Positions 33,801-40,597 of a stretch of 64,000 bases of DNA are shown here, piece after piece. The notes below the pieces were generated by a model. It had not been told where the DNA came from. It searched no databases and saw only the letters and a program-made list of their open reading frames with translations. The translations under genes were made by a program, and so were the position numbers. Positions within the stretch are counted from its first letter, which is position 1. The number at the start of each line of letters is the position of its first letter. The stretch spans positions 39,957-103,956 of the forward strand of contig CAJUHY010000005.1 of assembly GCA_910585895.1 (NCBI GenBank), given 5' to 3'. Source of the stretch: an uncultured Lachnospiraceae bacterium. GTDB taxonomy: Bacteria > Bacillota > Clostridia > Lachnospirales > Lachnospiraceae.

Positions 33801-33935
33801 TATCTCTCCGGAACCTTTGTCAACTTGCTTGGTAGTGGTCTCCTTAACAGCAACGTCCACGTTGCCTTTGATTTCCACTCTGCTATTCGTCTTTGCCACT
33901 TCCGCTATATTGCTGTTATCTACTCTTATGTTCAT
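30828..33935 (-). CDS. FliK-like DUF6240 protein
   Basis: 1035 residues, acidic, mostly helical, with no signal peptide or membrane helix. The C-terminal 150 residues look like the FliK C-terminal hook-length domain (L-K-I-V-R-G-K-E-E-R-G-R-V-D-V-L-F-E-T, then L-G-K-V-A-A-R-F). The middle consists of degenerate repeats with P-x-T-x-E-N-L at the ends of helices (for example L-P-A-T-E-E-N, L-T-A-D-N-L, L-T-I-E-N-L). Proteins of this kind (DUF6240) are widespread in motile Lachnospiraceae near flagellin. Its size is twice that of classical FliK. A candidate sigma-28 promoter precedes it. The start ATG follows a weak GGGGC site. Confidence 0.72.
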   Translation of the reverse strand: MNIRVDNSNIAEVAKTNSRVEIKGNVDVAVKETTTKQVDKGSGEIRSIQQTTVEVPHISGESQLDEIRQEAENMEAQLLQKKMQVVANTATPADCGEMEEDGYSLNDTEVETVVTEMDKIKMELARAGVDISVFGDMPDSEMLEAITGSVAAARQIESAIEEANLPATEENVTDIQETLKQAADLTSCSDEAVKYMLDNELEPTVENLYKAQHSSGTMPNQEMGIKLDDGLKEQISQVIKQAGLSVNDTTLSVSQWMMENQIPLTADNLNYVMDLKEAQLPPDMDQVMNAAMRAIAEGGRPKDAVIVDGYSNVERAQQAAQTIEQATDGDVWSVVEKGMPLTIENLEAARNYHAQQETDSRSGGQRAETAEIPEYAKEDLAFLKAKRQLEEIRLAMTAQANYALLRQGISIETQPLEELVQQLKEQENAYYAGLLSQNGIEPTQENTGIFADTIEKTQQMKGVPAYILGNVKTAEDTINSIHEAGVSRQTQMERAGEAYEALWTAPRADLGDSIRKAFQNVDDILDDLDLEVSDANRRAVRILAYNEMAINPESIMQMKAADQKVQNLFQNLSPSVVMEMIREGVNPLEMNVEELNAKAEEIKNKLNAGDEEKFSKYLWKLEQHQEITEQERDSYIGIYRMLNQIDKTDGAVIGALVQQGAELSMKNLLTAVRTNHNSGIDVSVDNNFGEIESLNMPGLSITEQIEAAYQTDCAKEALRYATPEGMQQMQGSVQDMTPEELLWQLRDAPVDEAAEEAYYQEQLAEFSQAKQAEAHVLQILAGHDMPVTAYNIMAANQLLNPRGGIFKTLFEREDKPDTPDLEEAKEAIIEKFGEALGEPEDLAEAQQELAEAAENVMRTMEDSQGVTSVDLRDMRLLRQQIALGTRMAKDEHYAIPVLVGDELTNVQLKIVRGKEERGRVDVLFETPKLGKVAARFQVQEDSVKGYVVSDSNRTIDELKNQQDSLAEQFGLQEGKSPTLDFAYSEELDLNRFAGGKTGNTANLDTESQSYRVQTQTLYGLAKGFLEGMKQMGQSI

Positions 33936-33973
33936 ATCCGCGCCCCATTAATCCTTTTTTTCAACTATTAAGT

Positions 33974-34000
33974 ATTTCGGTAATAGTCGGGGAAAACTTA
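33974..34000 (-). promoter_or_regulatory. Candidate sigma-28 (FliA/SigD) promoter
   Basis: TAAG, 15 bases, ACCGAAAT, reading to the left, about 40 bases before the DUF6240 start. It approaches TAAA-N15-GCCGATAA and fits the flagellar genes downstream. Confidence 0.55.
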
Positions 34001-34052
34001 AGGATTTATTTTTTCGCAACTATTCAACCTTAAAATATTTTTCTTGGTTAAA

Positions 34053-36593
34053 TCACTTTATATACCCCAGGAAGACATTGCCTGCTCCGCTAAAGAAGGC
34101 ATCGCTGTCCTGCAGTCCCATCTTCTTTGCCGTATTCTCCGCTGGCTGGTACAGAATCGTGTTATGTTCATCGTACCCGACAATAAGCGCCGCCTCGTCA
34201 TTGAGCATAGCAAGCACCGGATTTCCAAGATTTACATAATACAATACCTGGCTGACGCTGCAGCCGGAGAGGTCTACCACATCACAGCCCATCAACGCCT
34301 CCGTAAGAATCTGCCTGGGCGTCTCGCCTTTGGCAATCAAATCCTCCACATCAATGCTGCTCTCCTCCTCCTGAAGAAGATATGTCAGGCAGCGTACCAC
34401 AGAATTCTCGCTAAGTTCCGGACTCTCCAGCGTTCCGGGGCCAATCATAGGCTTGCTCGGCTTTCTGCCTCTTCGCCAGATATATTTCTGTCTGCCGTCA
34501 ATGACAACGCCTGCATTTTCATCTGCACAGAGAATGGCGTCCATTACAGACGGCGTTGACATCACAATCCTCCCTGCACTGTAAACATAATAATCCTTGC
34601 GGTCTTTACTGCTCTCTAGTTCCACAGTCCGCTGCTCCTCAACAACAATCTCCTTGGGCGCTTTGACCTGCACATTTTTTATGCCCTCTGCCTCTTCCTC
34701 AGCAAACACCAATTCCACCTGCGTCTGCTTCTTTTCCGTGACTATTGTATCCACCGTAATCAGGCGTGAAGATTCCAACTGCTGGTTTTTAATGGTATCC
34801 TGGTCTGCCGGGATAAAACCTGTCTCTGTGCGCAGTTCCCTGTCCAGAAAAATCGTATCCTGCTCCACATAAGCATTGGAAATATAAAAACCATCCTTCT
34901 GATACTCCTTAATCACCTGGGATTTGTTATCCACAATGGTCACCTTATACATGAGAAAGCGGGTGTTTCCTGCCGTATCTTCCATTACTTCCGTCTCTTT
35001 TGCCGAGCCATAAACAAAATCACTCTCCACAAAGCCAATTGGTTTGAGATATTCTTCCCCTGTTCCCTCTATCGTGCGGGTCGTCTCATCCTCCAAATCC
35101 ATAATTTTGACTGCTTGTGCATATTCATCATCTTTCAAATCCTGCCATGCAATATAACGTCCATTTTCCGACGCCACATAGCTTCCGGGCTGCATACCGC
35201 GGATTACCGTCTCCGCGCGGCAGTCTTCCAGATTTATACGGTAAAGCTGTCCGTCTGCCAGAAGGTAAAACATATTTTTGTCACTGATATAAAAGACTTC
35301 GCCCCAGTTTGCTTTCAGCATCTCGTAAGAACAGTTGGCTGGCATAAACAACGACTCCTCCACCGTATTCCCCACACTGTCATAGTGGAATACGCTGATT
35401 CCAGTCATACCTTCATGGCTTCCCCGGTTCATATAACCATATACCGCAAAATCCATGCTTCCGCTCTCGTCCATACGCATAATGCGGATATCGTGCTGTC
35501 CATTATTTTCTCTGTCAGAAATTCCCTCCGTGCTGCGGAAACTGAAAATGCGGAAAAGTTCATGACTGTCACTGTTATAACTCCACAATTCGCCCTCCTG
35601 AACGAATGCGACAATCGTCCCTTTTTCATTCGTCATATAGTCCACATTTTCCGGGCGGATGCCCAGGAGCAGTTTGTTTTTATTGACCGTATGATTCTCC
35701 CCGCGGAAAACCTGATTCATATCCCTCTCATAATTCAACAGTGACATACGTCCAATCGTGCTGTTATAGCGCACCCGGTAATACTCCTCCACAGTATAAT
35801 ACTCCACACCTCCGCCATCTCCTGTCGCCGTCATGATATAGCGCAGCGTAACTGTATTATAAGAGCTCCCTAATTCCTTCACGGAAGCAACCGGCTGCTC
35901 CAGACGTTCACCGGTAAATTCTGCCCAGCTCACCTGTGCCAGACTGGAATTAATCGTCACCTTATGCAAGGTACTGTTGTCCCCCTGGCTGTTTGGCTCC
36001 AAATAAAGCGCAAGATTCCCCGCCTGCTTCTTGTCCAGGGACTGCTCATGGAAACTCATAACAAGGTCCAGCGTTTCGTCCACATAATAATCTTCTTCCC
36101 GGATAATTCTGGTATAGTAATATATGGGCGCACCGTCGCTGTTAACAGTAAGCTCCAGCATGTATTCTGTGCCTTGCTCCAAAATATTTTCAAATTTAAG
36201 CTCTACGCGGATTTCCCCATCTTTCTGTGAAAAACTGCCAATCTCACCGTCTTCTACCAATCGCTGCATGTCCATGGAACGCACTTCAAAGGAAATATTT
36301 TCAATATGGTTCTGATAAGCTCTGACCACCAGCGGAAGCGTCAAATCCTCCCTCAGCGGCGTAATCGTATCACGCACCGCAGTAGCATCCATCTGAGAAC
36401 TGTAGCCGTAAAGCTGGTTCATTTTGACGTCATCCCGCATGAAATAAACTACCGGAAGCGTCACAGATGCCATTTCCGATTTCAAATCCATCTCGCTCTG
36501 TCTGTCCCTCTCTCCCATTACCGCTACTGTCAAACAAAAAACAAGAAATAATACCACGATTTTAATTATGCCTTTACGCATCCTGCTTATCAC
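34053..36593 (-). CDS. Large exported protein with beta-propeller-like centre and papain-fold-like tail
   Basis: About 846 residues from a GTG start. One N-terminal membrane helix (residues about 5-25) anchors a large outside region with Ig- or beta-like repeats (about 60-330), six or so repeats of the S-x-x-L-x-x-I-x-L-E/D type consistent with a TolB/WD-like propeller (about 330-600), and a C-terminal region (about 730-846) with L-E-S-P-E-L-S-E-N-S-V-V, L-S-G-C-S-V-S-Q-V-L-Y-Y-V and N-L-G-N-P-V-L-A-M-L-N-D, resembling the C39-like papain fold. The catalytic Cys/His pattern is not clear. No function can be assigned. The start could also be an ATG four codons downstream. It overlaps the methyltransferase stop by 20 bases. 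Confidence 0.6.
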   Translation of the reverse strand: MISRMRKGIIKIVVLFLVFCLTVAVMGERDRQSEMDLKSEMASVTLPVVYFMRDDVKMNQLYGYSSQMDATAVRDTITPLREDLTLPLVVRAYQNHIENISFEVRSMDMQRLVEDGEIGSFSQKDGEIRVELKFENILEQGTEYMLELTVNSDGAPIYYYTRIIREEDYYVDETLDLVMSFHEQSLDKKQAGNLALYLEPNSQGDNSTLHKVTINSSLAQVSWAEFTGERLEQPVASVKELGSSYNTVTLRYIMTATGDGGGVEYYTVEEYYRVRYNSTIGRMSLLNYERDMNQVFRGENHTVNKNKLLLGIRPENVDYMTNEKGTIVAFVQEGELWSYNSDSHELFRIFSFRSTEGISDRENNGQHDIRIMRMDESGSMDFAVYGYMNRGSHEGMTGISVFHYDSVGNTVEESLFMPANCSYEMLKANWGEVFYISDKNMFYLLADGQLYRINLEDCRAETVIRGMQPGSYVASENGRYIAWQDLKDDEYAQAVKIMDLEDETTRTIEGTGEEYLKPIGFVESDFVYGSAKETEVMEDTAGNTRFLMYKVTIVDNKSQVIKEYQKDGFYISNAYVEQDTIFLDRELRTETGFIPADQDTIKNQQLESSRLITVDTIVTEKKQTQVELVFAEEEAEGIKNVQVKAPKEIVVEEQRTVELESSKDRKDYYVYSAGRIVMSTPSVMDAILCADENAGVVIDGRQKYIWRRGRKPSKPMIGPGTLESPELSENSVVRCLTYLLQEEESSIDVEDLIAKGETPRQILTEALMGCDVVDLSGCSVSQVLYYVNLGNPVLAMLNDEAALIVGYDEHNTILYQPAENTAKKMGLQDSDAFFSGAGNVFLGYIK

Positions 36594-37734
36594 CCTTTCC
36601 TCTGTCCTGTAACACCGCCAACGTGGGCTGCACATGCAAAAACTCCATAAGTTTGCGATAATCTCCGCTGTCTTTGGCCTTACCCTTTTTTACGGCACGA
36701 ATCAGTATATTTTTCGGCGTATGCTCCATATCAATAAATTCCAATACCTGCACCTGATAACCTTTACTCTCCAAAATCTGCGCGCGCAGCGCATCCGTGA
36801 ATAAAGACGCCATCCGCTCCTTAATCAGCCCATAAGAAAATACCGGCGCCAATACATCATTTTCAATCTGTCCATTCAATTCATGCTGGCAGCAAGGCAC
36901 CGATAAGATGACTTTTGCTCCCCAGCGTATTGCTTTGTCCAAGGCAAAGTCCGTTGCTGTGTCACAGGCATGGAGCGTTACCACCATGTCCACCTGTTCC
37001 ATTCCCTGATACGATGCGATATCCCCTACATAAAAATCAAGGTCTGTATAACCATACTTCTCTGCCAGTATCCGGCAATGCTCAATCACATCTTCTTTCA
37101 AATCAAGTCCAATAATATGCACCTGATAGCCCTTTAATTCCTTGAGATAATGGTACATGGCAAATGTCAGATATGATTTTCCGCAGCCAAAATCCACAAT
37201 TTTTACCTTCCGTTCCTGTGGCAGCTGCGGCAAAATATCCTCAATGAATTCCAAGAAACGGTTTATCTGCCGAAATTTGTCATATTTTGCGTGCACAATC
37301 TTACCCTCTTTGGTCTGTACACCCAAATCTATTAGGAATCCTACTTTGCGCTCCGGTTCGAGAATATATTTTTTCTTTCTATTATGAGATAAATCCGGTT
37401 TTTTTACACAGCCGGCAACCTTTTTCTCTTTAATGCCTATCTTTCCTTTTTTGCTGATAAGCACGGTAGCTTGTCCTGTCCCGGAAAAAAGTTCAAGCTG
37501 CCGGTAGTTTTTTGTCCATTTAACAATCTCCTCCACAGCCTCCTGCCGGTCAAAATTCTGGTGCAACACTTTCTTATCCTGCCGGATACTTGCCTGAAAC
37601 ACCAGCTTCCCTCCCAGCAGCACCGGGCGGAGGCTGATTTTTGCAGCCTCCGTCTTGCTTCTGGGATTACTGATGGTAAGCCGTACCAATTCCTCATTCA
37701 GATACTTATATAAGACTTCCCTTAATTCTTCCAT
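36574..37734 (-). CDS. SAM-dependent methyltransferase (Methyltransf_32-type)
   Basis: About 386 residues. The SAM-binding motif V-D-F-G-C-G-K-S-Y-L-T-F-A-M lies near residue 210, the second acid D-L-K-E-D-V-I-E-H near 240, and L-H-A-C-D-T-A-T-D near 285 is characteristic for the Methyltransf_32 group. The target is not known; RNA is likely by family. The N-terminal 100 residues, containing T-I-S-N-P-R-S-K, are specific. The ATG six bases after AAAGG is chosen; an in-frame ATG 54 bases upstream has none. It is followed by the exported protein gene and preceded, 35 bases away, by the repeat protein. Confidence 0.8.
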   Translation of the reverse strand: MEELREVLYKYLNEELVRLTISNPRSKTEAAKISLRPVLLGGKLVFQASIRQDKKVLHQNFDRQEAVEEIVKWTKNYRQLELFSGTGQATVLISKKGKIGIKEKKVAGCVKKPDLSHNRKKKYILEPERKVGFLIDLGVQTKEGKIVHAKYDKFRQINRFLEFIEDILPQLPQERKVKIVDFGCGKSYLTFAMYHYLKELKGYQVHIIGLDLKEDVIEHCRILAEKYGYTDLDFYVGDIASYQGMEQVDMVVTLHACDTATDFALDKAIRWGAKVILSVPCCQHELNGQIENDVLAPVFSYGLIKERMASLFTDALRAQILESKGYQVQVLEFIDMEHTPKNILIRAVKKGKAKDSGDYRKLMEFLHVQPTLAVLQDRGKGDKQDA

Positions 37735-37769
37735 CGTAAACCTTTCATTTCCTTCTATATATCTCAAGT

Positions 37770-38537
37770 TCACCACCAACGGCGGCATCTCTTATGTCTG
37801 CACCGGCGTTGATACATTTCATTAAACAGCAGTACCTCAATCAAATTCTGCAATCCATGGTTTCCTGGTGGTCTTCCTGGTCCCCAACCCGGGCCTGGCG
37901 GCGGTCCCGGCGGTCTTCCTGGTCCCCAGCCTGGACCTGGCGGCGGTCCCGGCGGTCTTCCTGGTCCCCAGCCCGGGCCTGGCGGCGGTCCCGGCGGTCT
38001 TCCTGGTCCCCAGCCTGACCCTCCCGGTCCACGCTGAGCCACCAGGTTCCCTTCTAATGGTATCGTTTCAGATGACGAATTTTCTAACGGAAACTCTTCC
38101 AAAGCCAGTTCTTCTAATGCAGACTCCTCCGTCTCCATTTCTGCACCGTCCATACCCAGCTCTTCATATGCACCATCTTCATACTGCTCTCTCTCATACT
38201 GCCCCATGTCGCTTTGCTCGATTTCAAACTTCTGAATATCTGGCTGCACATTTGCAGAGGCATCGTAAATCCGCTTGACAATCCGGTTTACCATCACCCT
38301 GTCAGGATATTCATCAAACATCAGGCTTCCTTCGTATTCCATCTTGTCACATTCATCCTCCACCATTTCCTGGATGGCGCGGACTTCTCTGGGATACATC
38401 CCTTTCAATTTATCCAAATCCCGGGCATATTCCAACTCTTCCATATAGACAGTCTGCATTGGGTATGCCATGTAAAATGGGATTTTAGACATATTTTGCT
38501 GGGGTGTTCTGTAAAATACATCTTGTTTATAATCCAC
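37770..38537 (-). CDS. Pro-Gly-Trp repeat protein, unknown function
   Basis: About 255 residues. The N-terminal 100 residues hold a conserved-looking patch (C-D-K-M-E-Y-E-G-S-L-M-F-D-E-Y-P-D-R near 64-81), then a Glu-rich linker (about 105-170), four tandem copies of a 14-residue unit P-P-G-P-P-P-G-P-G-W-G-P-G-R, and a basic Cys/Arg tail ending in R-C-R-R-W-W. A collagen-like or spore-coat-like surface role is possible but not shown. There is no signal peptide. A GTG seven bases after GGGAG is chosen as the start; the ATG two codons upstream lies inside it. Confidence 0.6.
   Translation of the reverse strand: MDYKQDVFYRTPQQNMSKIPFYMAYPMQTVYMEELEYARDLDKLKGMYPREVRAIQEMVEDECDKMEYEGSLMFDEYPDRVMVNRIVKRIYDASANVQPDIQKFEIEQSDMGQYEREQYEDGAYEELGMDGAEMETEESALEELALEEFPLENSSSETIPLEGNLVAQRGPGGSGWGPGRPPGPPPGPGWGPGRPPGPPPGPGWGPGRPPGPPPGPGWGPGRPPGNHGLQNLIEVLLFNEMYQRRCRHKRCRRWW
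37870..38017. repeat. 42-bp tandem repeat array (3.5 copies)
   Basis: Unit GGTCTTCCTGGTCCCCAGCC-x-GGxCCTGGCGGCGGTCCCGGC, 42 bp in frame, in three full and one partial copies with only a few third-position differences. It encodes the P-P-G-P-P-P-G-P-G-W-G-P-G-R units. Copy number is likely to vary between strains by slippage. Confidence 0.9.
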
Positions 38538-38597
38538 AGTCATTCTCCCATTTATTCTATCCCTATACTATATGCCCGATTTTTGGTTATGCTACCC

Positions 38598-38655
38598 AGA
38601 ACCCCGACCAGACAAGACGGATTCTCAAATATCTGTCTTGTCCTGCCGGGGTTCT
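38598..38655. terminator. Hairpin after glgB
   Basis: Imperfect stem (AGAACCCCGx-CCAGACAAGAC pairs with GTCTTGTCCTG-xCGGGGTTCT) of about 20 pairs with a 16-base loop. It lies just beyond the glgB stop; a T run is lacking. Confidence 0.65.
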
Positions 38656-38685
38656 CAGCTCTATAATCCTTTATGGTTTTTTTAA

Positions 38686-40578
38686 TTAAAACTGGAATAC
38701 TGCAACTCCATAGGGAGGCAGCGAATACGCAAACGAATATGGCTGATTGTCACATTCTTTCTTTTCTGCCTTGTAGGTGAGCGGACGCTCTGCACCGTCT
38801 CCGCCGTATTTTTTGTCATCGCTGTTAAGAATTAGTTTGTACTGCTTCTTCATGGGCACACCTACACGGTAATCTTCCCATGCTACCGGCGTAAAGTTAC
38901 AGATGAAAAGCAGATTTTTCTTACCGTTTGCACTTTTACGCATGAAACTGAACACGCTGCGCGTATTGTCATCGGCATTAATCCACTCAAAATTACTCCA
39001 GTCTGTGTCTGCCTCATACATTGCCGGATACTTCCTGTAAATGTGCAGTAAGTCCTTGAAATATGTCTGCAGCTGCTGATGCGGAGGCTCTGCTAACAGG
39101 AACCAATCCAATTCACGTTCCTCACTCCACTCGCGAAGCTGCCCGAATTCCTGACCCATAAATAACAATTTCTTGCCAGGATGGCCTATCATAAATCCAT
39201 ATCCTGCTTTCAGGTTGGCAAACTTATCCTTGCCCTCCCCAGGCATCTTATTTATCATGGAGCATTTCAGGTGTACCACCTCATCATGAGACAGCACCAA
39301 AATATAATGTTCGCTGCTGTTATAACTCATGGCAAATGTCATGCGGTTATGGTTGTCTTTGCGGAAATATGGGTCAAGCTTCATATAATCCAGGAAATCA
39401 TGCATCCAGCCCATGTTCCATTTAAAGCTGAAATTCAGCCCCTCGTCCTCTACGCCTCCGGTCACTCTCGGCCAAGCCGTTGACTCTTCCGCAATCATCA
39501 CCACTCCCGGATTTCTGCCAAGAATCAACGTATTGATATGTTTAAAGAATTCAATTGCCTCCAGGTTCTTATTTCCGCCAAATTCATTCGCAACCCACTG
39601 ACCGTCCTGTTTACCATAATCCAGATACAGCATGGATGCTACAGCATCCACACGAAGACCGTCAATATGGTAATGTTCAATCCACAATAACGCGCTGCCG
39701 ATGAGGAAATTCTTCACTTCCGTCTTGCCATAATCGAAAATTTTCGTGCCCCAGTCGGGATGCTCACCCTTCCTGGGGTCAGCATACTCATAAAGGCAGC
39801 TTCCGTCAAATTCTGCCAGACCATGTGCATCCCTGGGGAAATGTGCGGGAACCCAATCCAAAATAACGCCAATATTGTTCTTATGCATATAATTTACAAA
39901 ATACGCAAAGTCCTCCGGCGTACCATACCTTGAAGTAGGCGCATAATATCCGGTTACTTGATATCCCCAGGAGCCATCAAAGGGATATTCTGAAATCCCC
40001 ATCATCTCCACATGGGTATAACCCATCTCTTTTACATAGGCAGCAAGCTTATGCGCCAGTTCACGATAAGAATAGAAACCTTCATCCTCACGCCCGGGAT
40101 GGCGCATCCAGGAACCTGGATGAACCTCATAAATCGCCATTGGCTGCGCATGAACATCCTTACACGCTTTGCGTTTCTCCATCCATTTCGTATCTGTCCA
40201 CTCAATTTTATTGATATCTGTTACCCTGGAAGCAGTTCCAGGACGCATCTCCGCATAATTTGCATAAGGGTCCGCTTTATAAAGCTTACGCCCATCCGGC
40301 GTCTCAATATAAAACTTGTACAAATCCCCTTCCTGCGCTCCTGCCACGAACAGCTCATAGACGCCCATCGGCTCTAATCGGGTCATCTCATTCGCATCTT
40401 CCTTCCAATCATTGAATGTTCCGATGACAGATACTTTCTCAGCATTAGGCGCCCACACAGCAAAATAAACACCTTTTTTCCCTCTTCTCTTGGTAGGGTG
40501 CGCCCCCAGTTTCTTGTAAACATCATAATGTGTGCCCTGACCCAAGTAGTACATGTCCAACTCTGAAAAATGTTCCAT
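38686..40578 (-). CDS. glgB: 1,4-alpha-glucan branching enzyme
   Basis: About 630 residues. It moves chains to make alpha-1,6 branches in glycogen. Domain order: CBM48 (about 25-120, W-A-P-N-A-E-K-V-S-V-I-G-T-F-N-D-W), GH13 barrel (about 150-500) and a C-terminal all-beta region. Catalytic residues: Asp near 310 (G-L-R-V-D-A-V), Glu near 358 (M-I-A-E-E-S-T), and Asp near 428 (L-S-H-D-E-V). Length is normal. The ATG follows AGGAG by eight bases. Glycogen synthase and other glg genes are not in the window. The TPR-AAA gene ends 19 bases upstream, so the two are probably one operon. Confidence 0.96.
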   Translation of the reverse strand: MEHFSELDMYYLGQGTHYDVYKKLGAHPTKRRGKKGVYFAVWAPNAEKVSVIGTFNDWKEDANEMTRLEPMGVYELFVAGAQEGDLYKFYIETPDGRKLYKADPYANYAEMRPGTASRVTDINKIEWTDTKWMEKRKACKDVHAQPMAIYEVHPGSWMRHPGREDEGFYSYRELAHKLAAYVKEMGYTHVEMMGISEYPFDGSWGYQVTGYYAPTSRYGTPEDFAYFVNYMHKNNIGVILDWVPAHFPRDAHGLAEFDGSCLYEYADPRKGEHPDWGTKIFDYGKTEVKNFLIGSALLWIEHYHIDGLRVDAVASMLYLDYGKQDGQWVANEFGGNKNLEAIEFFKHINTLILGRNPGVVMIAEESTAWPRVTGGVEDEGLNFSFKWNMGWMHDFLDYMKLDPYFRKDNHNRMTFAMSYNSSEHYILVLSHDEVVHLKCSMINKMPGEGKDKFANLKAGYGFMIGHPGKKLLFMGQEFGQLREWSEERELDWFLLAEPPHQQLQTYFKDLLHIYRKYPAMYEADTDWSNFEWINADDNTRSVFSFMRKSANGKKNLLFICNFTPVAWEDYRVGVPMKKQYKLILNSDDKKYGGDGAERPLTYKAEKKECDNQPYSFAYSLPPYGVAVFQF

Positions 40579-40597
40579 ACCTTTCACTCCTGTTTCC

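Noticed and set aside
37870..38017. Tandem repeats considered as a CRISPR array
   Set aside because: The units are contiguous, in frame and code for P-G-W repeats; no spacers.
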